A stretch of DNA of 64,000 nt from NCBI GenBank assembly GCA_050486205.1, contig JBJHCW010000003.1, positions 62,001-126,000 on the forward strand, in the 5' to 3' direction. The position numbers were made by a program, and so were the translations under genes. This stretch comes from PWQG01 sp050486205 (GTDB lineage Bacteria; Pseudomonadota; Gammaproteobacteria; Pseudomonadales; Pseudohongiellaceae). Shown one piece after another: positions 1 to 9,100 of this stretch (within the stretch, counting starts at the first letter, position 1; the number at the start of each line of letters is the position of its first letter). The notes beneath the pieces are model-generated. The model was not told the DNA's origin, made no database searches, and saw only the letters and a list, made by a program, of their open reading frames with translations.

Positions 1-2151
1 ATGTACGCAAACATGAACATCGGCAGCACTCCCCGGACTGGTGCCAGGAACCAGATGAACATGACCGAGACCATGGGGGTGCAGGCGGGTGTGCGTGGTG
101 AGTTTTATGCCATGGACAATCGGCGCTTCAATTATGATGTCAGCTACTCCTGGAGTGGTACCAGCTTTGAGCTGGAGTACAAAACCTTCATCCGGGACAG
201 AGCAGAGTTGGCGGCTAATGGTCTGGGTGGTCCGAACTGTACACCAAACGGGGTGTCGGATTTTGATTTCATCAGTGCTCGTGGACATATATCCCCGGCA
301 CTGCCGACAATCTGGGACTTTGTTGGCGGCAGCTTCACACAGACCTTTTTCCCGGGTTTTGTGTTCACCACGCGTGAGTCCCTGTCGCTGGCATTGACCA
401 GCAACAATCACGGCCAGGATGGTTGTGAGTTCTACAACCCCTTCCTGACCCGTCAGGCCGATCCCGGCATGGCCAATTCCCAGGAGTTGATTGACTGGAT
501 GTTGCCGACCGTGCGCCGCGCGGACAAGCGTAACAAGCTGGCGGTCTGGGACGGTGTCTTCTCCGGTGAGATGTTTGACATGCGGGGCGGTACAGCCCAG
601 TTTGCGGTTGGTGCGCAGTATCGTCAGCAGAACAACAAGTCCAATGCGCCGGAGATGAACCTGCCGGGTCTTCCGGAAGCCATCCTGTCCTGGAATCCGG
701 ATGGTTCGGTGGCCGAGACCCATTATGTGAGCAACAACTATGAGTGCTCGATGTGTATCTTCAACTATGACCATGATCGCACGGTGAGGGCTGTATTTGG
801 CGAGCTGTCGCTGCCATTCTGGAACAACGTGGAGTCGCAACTGGCCGTGCGCTGGGAGGATTACGGCGGCAGCATCGGTGGTGAGGTCACACCCAAGGTG
901 GCACTGAGCTGGCGTCCGATCGATGAGCTGTTGCTGCGCACCTCGTTCTCCCAATCCTTCCGTGCGCCCAATGTGGGCGTTCAGCTGGAAGGGTTGGAGG
1001 CCAGCTCCACCACCTTCCGCGACCCCATTCGCAACCAGGCCGTGCGTGCAGGCATGGTGCCGCCGACCAATGAGCACGCATTGCCCAACAGCACCTACAC
1101 AGTGGGTGCCCCGGCACCGGATATCGGCAACGAGTCAGCCAATACCTACAGTGCTGGCTTCATCTGGACGCCTGGCGGGGTTCTGGAAGGCGTCAGCGTG
1201 AATGCCGATTTCTGGCGATTCGAGGTCAAGGATCGCGTGATGCCGCAACCCGGCATTTCATCGATCGCGCATGAGATCGAGGCATTCGAGGTGGCAGCGG
1301 CGAATCCGGCCAACTATGTCTGGAACGGCACGGTAGCGGGCAGCCCTTCTGCCACGTATCAGCACCTGGATCCGTTCACACCCTGTGACATCAATGAACT
1401 GGAACAGGAGTGGGGTACTGATCCGGAGAATTCACGCGATGAAAACGGATCGACCATCCCATTTTCCCGTCTCGACTGTGTGGTGGACCCACGTACCTAT
1501 GTAGTGGACGGTGTGGTGCGATCTGCCGGCAGCACCTCCGCCGGTCTGACCACGATTCAGTTCGCCGCCATCAACGCAGGCCGGGTGACGGCAGATGGCG
1601 TGGACCTGCGCCTCGGTTATACCTGGAACACGGACATCGGCCGCTTCCGCCTGGGCAGTGACTTCACCTACGTGAATCAGTATCGTCTGGACGATGTACC
1701 CGGCCTGGAGCTGGGGCTGCGGGAAACAGGCCTGTTCGATGCAGCCGGCACCACTGGTGATGGTCTGCTGGTGCGGTCACTGCCCGATAAAAAAGGCAGC
1801 CTGACCTTCAACTGGAGCAGCAATACCCTGCGCCACAGTGTCACGGTGATCAACCGCTTTGTTGGTTCGTACCAGAACCTGTCCTACGAGGACACTTTCG
1901 AAAGTGGAAATGATTATGTGCGCTCGATTGTGAACAAGCGCATTGGCACCTATCACAGCGTGGACCTGCAGTATAACTATGTTCACGAGTGGGCCAATCC
2001 GAACCTGGGGACCACAGTGCTGACCGTTGGTGCTCACGATGCGTTCAATGCCACGCTGCCATTCCATTACAACGGGGCGCTGAACTACGATGCGTACCAG
2101 TTTGATGGTCGTGGACGTCGTCTGTATGCCAGGGCACTGTTACAGTTCTAG
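1..2151 (+). CDS. TonB-dependent receptor, 3' part (cut by window start)
   Basis: This is the outer-membrane beta-barrel part of a TonB-dependent receptor, which imports a scarce ligand using energy passed on by TonB. The frame is open from base 1, and the first codon, although ATG, aligns with an internal methionine near residue 445 of the two complete receptors downstream, so the true start lies outside the window. The signal peptide, TonB box and plug are therefore not visible. The protein ends in YARALLQF, with the terminal phenylalanine typical of BAM-recognised barrels. It shares the loop cysteines (DGCEFYNPF, ECSMCIFNYDHDR) with its neighbours and is closer to the third copy than to the second. 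The ligand is unknown. Confidence 0.93.
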   Translation: MYANMNIGSTPRTGARNQMNMTETMGVQAGVRGEFYAMDNRRFNYDVSYSWSGTSFELEYKTFIRDRAELAANGLGGPNCTPNGVSDFDFISARGHISPALPTIWDFVGGSFTQTFFPGFVFTTRESLSLALTSNNHGQDGCEFYNPFLTRQADPGMANSQELIDWMLPTVRRADKRNKLAVWDGVFSGEMFDMRGGTAQFAVGAQYRQQNNKSNAPEMNLPGLPEAILSWNPDGSVAETHYVSNNYECSMCIFNYDHDRTVRAVFGELSLPFWNNVESQLAVRWEDYGGSIGGEVTPKVALSWRPIDELLLRTSFSQSFRAPNVGVQLEGLEASSTTFRDPIRNQAVRAGMVPPTNEHALPNSTYTVGAPAPDIGNESANTYSAGFIWTPGGVLEGVSVNADFWRFEVKDRVMPQPGISSIAHEIEAFEVAAANPANYVWNGTVAGSPSATYQHLDPFTPCDINELEQEWGTDPENSRDENGSTIPFSRLDCVVDPRTYVVDGVVRSAGSTSAGLTTIQFAAINAGRVTADGVDLRLGYTWNTDIGRFRLGSDFTYVNQYRLDDVPGLELGLRETGLFDAAGTTGDGLLVRSLPDKKGSLTFNWSSNTLRHSVTVINRFVGSYQNLSYEDTFESGNDYVRSIVNKRIGTYHSVDLQYNYVHEWANPNLGTTVLTVGAHDAFNATLPFHYNGALNYDAYQFDGRGRRLYARALLQF

Positions 2152-2186
2152 TGTCTATCCCGCGTCTGTTCCAACAGGCGTGCATC

Positions 2187-2220
2187 AAAAACGGAGCCCG
2201 CATTCGGGCTCCGTTTTTTT
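2187..2220 (+). terminator. Intrinsic terminator of first TonB receptor
   Basis: A near-perfect stem (AACGGAGCCCG pairing with CGGGCTCCGTT around a short CATT-type loop) is followed by a run of seven T residues, 36 bases after the receptor stop codon. It makes the first receptor a separate transcription unit from the second. Confidence 0.93.
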
Positions 2221-2231
2221 GATCAGTGCAT

Positions 2232-2246
2232 ATCAATTATATTGAT
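2232..2246. promoter_or_regulatory. Inverted repeat overlapping the -35 region of second TonB receptor
   Basis: ATCAAT and ATTGAT are separated by TAT, and a further ATTGATTA half-site follows at 2263-2270. The repeat abuts the proposed -35 element at 2246-2251, a usual place for a repressor or activator site. No equivalent is visible upstream of the third receptor. The binding protein is unknown. Confidence 0.35.
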
Positions 2247-2274
2247 TGCATCCGTGCGTGTAATTGATTAGATT
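2246..2274 (+). promoter_or_regulatory. Proposed sigma-70 promoter of second TonB receptor
   Basis: TTGCAT and TAGATT are spaced by 17 bases. Each hexamer is a moderate match to consensus, but the third receptor has the same pair (TTGCAA, 18 bases, TAGATT) at the corresponding distance from the same downstream boxes, which is the main support. It predicts a 5' leader of roughly 140 nt. Confidence 0.45.
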
Positions 2275-2289
2275 TAAGCCATCCCTGAA

Positions 2290-2422
2290 GTTCCGTGGTG
2301 ACTGGATCAGGATTGTCCATAGCCCACGTGAGTTGTAGAGAGTGCGTTCGTCCGCTGCCAGGTTGCTGGCGGAATGATGCCAAAAACAAAATAGAATCAA
2401 TGCATCTCAAGGGGGTTTTATC
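2290..2422 (+). promoter_or_regulatory. Conserved 5' leader of second TonB receptor
   Basis: The leader contains box 1 (GTTCCGTG, 2290-2297) and box 2 (CCACGTGAGTTGTA, 2324-2337), then a hairpin (GCCAG/CTGGC, 2357-2370), an A-rich stretch and the ribosome site AAGGGGG. The same order and similar spacing recur before the third receptor, although the bases between differ. CGTGG of box 1 can pair with CCACG of box 2. It may be an RNA control element or a protein-binding region; the sequence does not decide which. Confidence 0.5.
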
Positions 2423-5400
2423 ATGTCACGCAATCCCATGCGTAAGGTTTTGTGGCGCAAGCATTCCCGCTTCGTCACTGGTGTAGCCACCACTCTCGCC
2501 TGTATGCCCTTGCTGCTTCAGGCGCAGCAATCCCAGGAAACGGAAGTCGAAGAAGTAGTTGTCACCGGTTCTTATCTGCGTGGCAGCCCGCTGGATGCAC
2601 CATCACCGGTCCAGGTCGTGGACAGGCAGTCCATTGAAGCCCAGGGTGCCGCCCAGATCTGGGACGTCATCAAGAATCTGGAGGTGAATTCCGGATCGGT
2701 GTCCAACGAAGGCAGCGACACGGGTACCGCCAGCATGGGCACCCTGTCTGGTATGGCCAACGTCAACCTGCGTAACCTGGGTGAGAACTCCACACTGACA
2801 CTGATCAACGGCAAGCGCCAGGTGCCAGCGGCCACGGCAACGCCGACCGGCGGCGAATTTGTGGATGTCAACTCGATTCCGCTGGTCATGGTGGAGCGAC
2901 TGGAAGTGCTGACCGACGGTGGTTCCGCCCTGTACGGGTCGGATGCGGTGGCAGGCGTGGTCAACGTCATCATGCGCACCCAGTTTGAGGGCCTGGAACT
3001 TTATGGTGACATTCAGGCCATTGAGGCAGATACAGGTAACCAGGATCGTACACTCAGCGCCATCTGGGGTTGGGCCAGTGAATCCGGTGATACCAACTTT
3101 GTCATCTCTGGTGAAATATTCCGTCGTGACCCTGTGTCAATAACCGCGGCACGATACTTTGACGATCGATCCGAATTTACCGGTACCGTTGGTGGCCTTG
3201 GCTCCCCCTTGAACAACCCGGCTTTCGGCTCGCAGCTGAACCAGGCATACATCAATCAGGACGCCATTGATCTGGCAGTTTCCGAGGGCGGCAATGCCGA
3301 TCCACGATTCACCGATCCCCTGTGTTTTGACCTGACGTCCCGGGACGGTACGCCGTACTTCTGGGGAACGCGAACTGCGCAACGCGGCGAGCCCAATTCG
3401 ACATGCCGTGAAAACAGTTATGAGTGGAGTCTGCTGAATGTGGGCATGGAGCGCGACAGCGTGGCTGGCTCGTTCACCCATTCTTTCAGTGAACAGGCTG
3501 AATTTTACTCTTTCGCCCAGCACTCCAGGAGCGACATCGAGCGTGCCGACTCCGGTGTCTATACCAGTCGTGGCCCAACGGTGTTTCTGGCTCAGCCCGG
3601 CGCGCACGCGGGCAATCCGGCGTGGGGCGGGCATTCCATAGGTCAGTCGGCAGAATTGGGTTACTTCGCCCCGGCCGTTGGACTGGCCCGGCCGACAAGT
3701 ATTCCCAACGCACCGATCGCCGGCGCCAATGGTGGGGTCAATGTGCCGATGTTTGCCGGGCTCAACATCGGCAGCTCGCCGCGCGACGGTGGCAGCAGCC
3801 AGAACAGCCTGACCCAGACCACGGCTGTTCAGGCCGGTATGCGTGGCGAATTCTATGCCATGGACAACCGCCGCTTCAATTACGATGTCAGTTACTCCTG
3901 GAGTGAGTCCAGCTTTGAGCTGGAATACCGCACCTTCCAGCGCGATCGGGCCGAACTCGCCGCCAACGGCCTGGGTGGGCCAAACTGTACACCCAACGGG
4001 GTCGATGACTTTGACTTCATCAGCGCCCGTGGCCATGTGTCACCGGCCATTCCAACCATCTGGGACTTTGTTGGCGGCAGTTTCACCCAGACCTTCTTTC
4101 CCGGCTTTGTGTTCACCACCCGTGAATCCCTGTCGCTGGCGCTGACCAGTAACAATCACGGCCAGGACGGTTGCATGTTCTACAACCCCTTCCTGACGCG
4201 TCAGGCCGACCCGTCAATGGCCAATGATCCGGAGCTGATCGACTGGATGCTGCCGCTGATAAAACGCGCCGACAAACAGAACCAGCTGGGTGTGATTGAT
4301 GCTGTTGTGGCCGGTGAGATGTTTGATATGCAGGGCGGTACCGCACAGTTCGCGCTGGGTGCCCAGTACCGCCAGCAGACTGTGAAGTCCGCTGCACCGC
4401 CGATGAACGATCCCGGTCTGGATGCCATTCTGTCCTGGAATCCGGACGGCACTGTGGCGGAACGGCATTACGTGAGTAACAACTACGAGTGCTCGATGTG
4501 TATCTTCAATTATGACCATGACCGCAGCACGCGCGCCATTTTTGGCGAATTGTCACTGCCATTCTGGAATAATGTAGAGTCACAATTGGCGCTGCGCTGG
4601 GAAGACTACGGCGGCAATATCGGCGGCGAGGTGACACCCAAGGTGGCACTGAGCTGGCGACCCATTGATGAACTGTTGCTGCGAAGTTCGTTCTCCCAGT
4701 CGTTCAGGGCACCGAACATGGGTATCCAGCTGGAAGGCCTGGAAGCCAGTGAAGTCAACTTCAGGGATCCGTTGCGAACCCAGGCCGTGCGCGCAGGGTT
4801 GCTTGCGCCCACCAACGAAAATGCCACGGCACAGAATACCTACACGGTAGGCTCCCCCGCGCCGGATATTGGTAACGAATCGGCCAATACCTACAGTGCC
4901 GGCTTCATCTGGACACCAGGTGGCGTGCTGGAGGGTTTCAGCTTCAACGCCGATTTCTGGCGCTTCGAGGTGAAAAACCGGGTAATGCCACAGCCGGCGA
5001 TTTCGGCCATTGCACATGAAATCGAGGCCTTCCAGGTTGCGGCCCTGGATCCGAACAACTACGTCTACAACGGAAGCATTGCCAGCTCTCCGGCTGCAGC
5101 CTGGCAGCATCTGCCGCAGTTCGCTGCCTGTGACCCGGTTGCGCTTGAGCAGGAGTGGGGCTCAGATCCGGATAATTCGCTGAATGAGGCTGGTGGCGTG
5201 ATACCGCTGTCGCGGCTTGATTGCGTGGTGGATCCGCGTGCCTACCAGGTGGAAGGGGTGGTGCGCTCGGCGGGCAGTACGGTGGCCAACCTGATTACCG
5301 TGAGTTCCGCAGCCATCAATGCCGGTGAAGTGGTGTCGGATGGCGTGGACATCCGCGCGGGTTATCAGTGGAATACCGACATTGGTCGCTTCCGTATCAC

Positions 5401-5896
5401 GTCAGACTTTACCTATGTGAACCAGTACACGCTCAAGGATGTGCCCGGGCTGGAGCTGGGGCTGCGGGAGACGGGACTTTTTGATGCCGCTGGTACAACA
5501 GGTGACGGGCTCATGGTGCGCTCCCTGCCTGACAAAAAGGGCAACCTGACACTGAACTGGAGCAGCAATACGCTGCGTCACAGTGTCACTGTCATCAACC
5601 GTTTTATTGGTTCGTATCGCAACCTGGGTTATGACTCGAGCTTTGAAACCGGTAACGATTATGTGCGTTCAATCGTGAACAGGAACATCTCCAGTTACCA
5701 CAGCGTAGACCTTCAGTACACCTACATCCATGAATGGGCCAACCAGAATCTGGGCACAACCATTCTGACCGTGGGTGCGCTGGATGCGTTCAACGCCTCT
5801 CTGCCTTTCCACTACAACGGTCCGTTGAACTATGACGCCTACACCTTTGATGGTCGTGGCCGACGGATATATGCCCGGGCGCTGCTGCAGTTCTGA
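2423..5896 (+). CDS. TonB-dependent receptor (complete, 1157 aa)
   Basis: A complete TonB-dependent outer-membrane receptor. The ATG at 2423 sits behind a strong AAGGGGG site. Residues 1-35 are a signal peptide (basic start, hydrophobic core, cut after the LLLQA region). A TonB-box-like EEVVVTGSYLRG follows near residues 43-54, then the plug domain to about residue 190, including LYGSDAVAGVVNVIMRT. The rest is the barrel, ending in phenylalanine. At 1157 residues it is longer than many siderophore receptors, with extensive loops and cysteine pairs in DGCMFYNPF and ECSMCIFNYDHDR. It lies between two paralogues and has its own terminator. Substrate cannot be inferred; no hydrolase, binding protein or sigma/anti-sigma pair lies beside it. 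Confidence 0.96.
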   Translation: MSRNPMRKVLWRKHSRFVTGVATTLACMPLLLQAQQSQETEVEEVVVTGSYLRGSPLDAPSPVQVVDRQSIEAQGAAQIWDVIKNLEVNSGSVSNEGSDTGTASMGTLSGMANVNLRNLGENSTLTLINGKRQVPAATATPTGGEFVDVNSIPLVMVERLEVLTDGGSALYGSDAVAGVVNVIMRTQFEGLELYGDIQAIEADTGNQDRTLSAIWGWASESGDTNFVISGEIFRRDPVSITAARYFDDRSEFTGTVGGLGSPLNNPAFGSQLNQAYINQDAIDLAVSEGGNADPRFTDPLCFDLTSRDGTPYFWGTRTAQRGEPNSTCRENSYEWSLLNVGMERDSVAGSFTHSFSEQAEFYSFAQHSRSDIERADSGVYTSRGPTVFLAQPGAHAGNPAWGGHSIGQSAELGYFAPAVGLARPTSIPNAPIAGANGGVNVPMFAGLNIGSSPRDGGSSQNSLTQTTAVQAGMRGEFYAMDNRRFNYDVSYSWSESSFELEYRTFQRDRAELAANGLGGPNCTPNGVDDFDFISARGHVSPAIPTIWDFVGGSFTQTFFPGFVFTTRESLSLALTSNNHGQDGCMFYNPFLTRQADPSMANDPELIDWMLPLIKRADKQNQLGVIDAVVAGEMFDMQGGTAQFALGAQYRQQTVKSAAPPMNDPGLDAILSWNPDGTVAERHYVSNNYECSMCIFNYDHDRSTRAIFGELSLPFWNNVESQLALRWEDYGGNIGGEVTPKVALSWRPIDELLLRSSFSQSFRAPNMGIQLEGLEASEVNFRDPLRTQAVRAGLLAPTNENATAQNTYTVGSPAPDIGNESANTYSAGFIWTPGGVLEGFSFNADFWRFEVKNRVMPQPAISAIAHEIEAFQVAALDPNNYVYNGSIASSPAAAWQHLPQFAACDPVALEQEWGSDPDNSLNEAGGVIPLSRLDCVVDPRAYQVEGVVRSAGSTVANLITVSSAAINAGEVVSDGVDIRAGYQWNTDIGRFRITSDFTYVNQYTLKDVPGLELGLRETGLFDAAGTTGDGLMVRSLPDKKGNLTLNWSSNTLRHSVTVINRFIGSYRNLGYDSSFETGNDYVRSIVNRNISSYHSVDLQYTYIHEWANQNLGTTILTVGALDAFNASLPFHYNGPLNYDAYTFDGRGRRIYARALLQF

Positions 5897-5943
5897 TGCA
5901 CGCCTGACAACAGGCCCGTAACGCGCCATCAGGCGCCATCCGG

Positions 5944-5982
5944 AAACGGCGATGTGATCTGTCACGTCGCCGTTTCTTTTTG
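5944..5982 (+). terminator. Intrinsic terminator of second TonB receptor
   Basis: A 14-bp stem starting AAACGGCGATGTGA pairs, with one G-T wobble, with TCACGTCGCCGTTT, and is followed by CTTTTTG. It lies 48 bases past the stop codon. Confidence 0.88.
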
Positions 5983-6003
5983 TCGCGAAATTGGATTTTT
6001 ACG

Positions 6004-6033
6004 TTGCAATGCCTGCGAGAGTTGGGGTAGATT
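6004..6033 (+). promoter_or_regulatory. Proposed sigma-70 promoter of third TonB receptor
   Basis: TTGCAA and TAGATT are spaced by 18 bases. The pair matches that before the second receptor in sequence and in distance to the conserved leader boxes (22 and 58 bases from -10 start, against 21 and 55), so the two promoters support each other. Confidence 0.45.
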
Positions 6034-6049
6034 CGGACCGGTCCTGGAT

Positions 6050-6183
6050 GTTCCGTGCGTTTCCGGATATGGACCCATCCTGAAACCACGTGAGTTGTAA
6101 AGACTTGCAACTCGCTCACCGCAAGGCTGCGGTAGAGCCGGTGCTGAAAAAAACAATTAAATTCAAGCATCAAAGGGGGTTTC
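6050..6183 (+). promoter_or_regulatory. Conserved 5' leader of third TonB receptor
   Basis: It holds box 1 (GTTCCGTG, 6050-6057) and box 2 (CCACGTGAGTTGTA, 6086-6099), each identical to the second receptor's leader. Here GAGTTG inside box 2 can pair with CAACTC at 6108-6113, and a perfect ACCGCA/TGCGGT hairpin with an AGGC loop follows at 6118-6133. An A-rich stretch and AAAGGGGGTTT precede the ATG. The hairpin position is kept between the two genes but its bases are not. Confidence 0.5.
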
Positions 6184-9100
6184 ATGTCACGCTTTGCAGT
6201 TAAGCCGTTGACAAAAAAACGCGGTAGTGCCCGTCTCATCGCAGGAATAGCAGCCACGCTGGCTTGTGTTCCCGCATTCGCCCAACAATCCGATCAAGAG
6301 CCACAGGTTGAGGAAGTCGTTGTTACCGGCTCCTATCTGCGTGGCAGTCCGCTGGATGCACCCTCGCCGGTGCAGGTCGTTGACAGACAGTCAATCGAGG
6401 CACAGGGTGCCGCCCAGATCTGGGACGTGATCAAGAATCTTGAAATCAATTCCGGCTCCTTCAGTAACGAGGGAAGTGACGGTGGCAATGCGGCTATGGG
6501 TAACCTGTCCGGCACCGCCAACGTCAATCTTCGCAATCTGGGAGAGAATTCCACGTTGACGCTGATCAATGGCAAGCGTCAGGTTGCTGCTGCAACCACA
6601 TCGCCCACAGGTGGCGAATTTGTTGATATCAATACCATTCCGCTGGTCATGGTGGAGCGCCTGGAAGTGCTCACCGATGGCGGTTCTGCACTGTACGGCT
6701 CCGACGCCGTAGCTGGCGTGGTCAACGTGATCATGCGAACACAGTTTGAAGGCCTGGAAATCTATGGGGATGTACAGGCACTGGAAAGCAGCCTGAGCAA
6801 CCAGGACAGAACAGCCAGTGTGATCTGGGGCTGGGCCAATGACTCCGGTGATACCCATTTTGTGGTGTCTGCCGAAATGTTCCGGCGCGATCCGGTGCCA
6901 ATCAGTGCGGCCCGGTACTTTGACGAACGGTCAGAGTTTACCGGCACAGTCGGTGGCCTGGGCTCCCTGGTCAACAATTCGGCCTTTGGCTCCAACCTGA
7001 ACACAGCCTACATCAATCAGGATGCGATTGATCAGGCGGTGGCCGAAGGTGGCAATGACAACCTGCGATTTACCGATCCGCTGTGCAGTGAGCTGACTTC
7101 GGCTGACGGTACGCCGTATTTCACGGGCACCCGAACAGCTCAGCGCGGCCAGCCCAGTTCCAGTTGCCGGGAAAACTCTTACGAGTGGTCTCTGCTGAAC
7201 GTGGGTATGGAGCGCAACAGTTTTGCTGCTGCCTTCAACCATTCGTTTGGCGAGGCGGCTGAGTTCTACTCGTTTGCCCAGTACTCGCACAGTGACATCC
7301 AGCGTGCTGACTCCGGTGTGTATACCAGCCGTGGTCCCACCGTGTTTCTTGCTCAGCCCGGTGCACACCAGGGCAACCCCGCGTGGGCCGGGTATTCGGT
7401 TGGTCAGCCTGCTGAGCTGGGTTATTTCGCGCCGGCAGTAGGGCTCAGCCGCCCGAGCAGTATTCCGAATGCGCCAATTTCTGGTGCCAACGGCGGGCCC
7501 AACGTACCGATGTTTGCTGCCATGAACGTAGGCAGCAGTCCGCGTACCGGTGCCGCAAACCAGTTCAATGAAACCGAGACCATGGGCGTTCAGGCCGGTT
7601 TGCGCGGTGAATTCTATGCGCTGGAAAATCGCCGTTTCAACTACGATGTCAGCTATTCATGGAGTGGCACCAGTTTTGAACTGGAATACAAGACATTCAT
7701 CCGTGACCGGGCCGAACTGGCTGCCAACGGTCTGGGTGGACCCAACTGCACACCCAATGGTGTCAGTGACTTTGATTTCATCAGCGCCAGGGGTCATATT
7801 TCACCAGCCATTCCCACATTCTGGGATTTTGTAGGCGCGGACTTCACACAAACCTTCTTCCCAGGTTTTGTGTTCACCACGCGTGAATCATTGTCACTGG
7901 CGCTGACCAGTAACAACCACGGTCAGGACGGCTGTGAGTTCTACAACCCCTTCCTGACCCGTCAGGCAGACCCGGACATGGCCAATTCGCAGGAATTGAT
8001 TGACTGGATGCTGCCTACAGTGCGACGCGCCGACAAGCGCAACAAACTGGCAGTCTGGGACGGTGTGCTGGCCGGTGAAATGTTCGACATGCAGGGTGGC
8101 ACGGCACAGTTTGCCGTAGGCGCCCAGTATCGCCAGCAGAACAACAAATCCAATGCCCCGGAGATGAACCTGCCCGGTCTGCCCAACGCGATTCTGGCCT
8201 GGAATCCGGATGGCAGCGTGGCTGAAACACATTACGTGAGCAACAACTACGAGTGTGCCCAGTGTATTTTCAATTACGACCATGATCGATCCGTTCGGGC
8301 GGTATTCGGCGAACTGTCTCTGCCTTTCTGGAACAATGTGGAATCCCAGATTGCGCTGCGATGGGAAGACTACGGCGGCAGCATCGGAGGCGAATTGACA
8401 CCCAAGGTGGCATTGAGCTGGCGTCCGATTGACGAATTGTTGCTGAGAAGTTCCTTCTCCCAGTCCTTCCGTGCCCCCAACGTGGGTGTACAACTTGAGG
8501 GCCTGGAAGCCAGTTCTACCACTTTCCGGGATCCGATCAGGAATCAGGCAGTGCGGGCAGGTATGTTGCCGCCGACCAACGACAATGCGGAGCCAAACAG
8601 CACCTACACAGTAGGCGCACCGGCACCGGATATCGGTAATGAGTCTGCCAATACCTACAGTGCTGGCTTTATCTGGACCCCCGGTGGTGCCATGGAAGGT
8701 CTGAGCCTGAGTGCCGATTTCTGGCGCTTCGAGGTCAAGAACCGGGTGATGCCACAACCGGGGATCTCCTCCATAGCGCATGAGATCGAAGCCTTTGAAG
8801 TTGCCGCCATGGACCCCGCCAATTATGTCTTCAATGGCACGGTTTCCGGCAGCCCGTCAGGTGCCTACGAAGGCATGGAACCGTTTACCGCCTGTGACCG
8901 CGATGCCCTGGAAGCAGAATGGGGTAGTGACCCGGAGGCGTCACGCACGGAAGCAGGTGGTGTGATTCCGTTCTCGCGACTTGATTGTGTGGTGGATCCG
9001 CGCACCTACACCGTGGAAGGCGTAGTGCGTTCTGCCGGCAGCACGACTGCGGGCCTTACTACCATTCAGTCTGCAGCCATCAACGCTGGTGAGGTGACAT

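Noticed and set aside
3137..4036. Long open frame antisense to the second TonB receptor
   Set aside because: It has no ribosome site, its translation is low in complexity and unlike any protein, and the sense frame is a clear receptor. The same kind of shadow occurs in all three copies.
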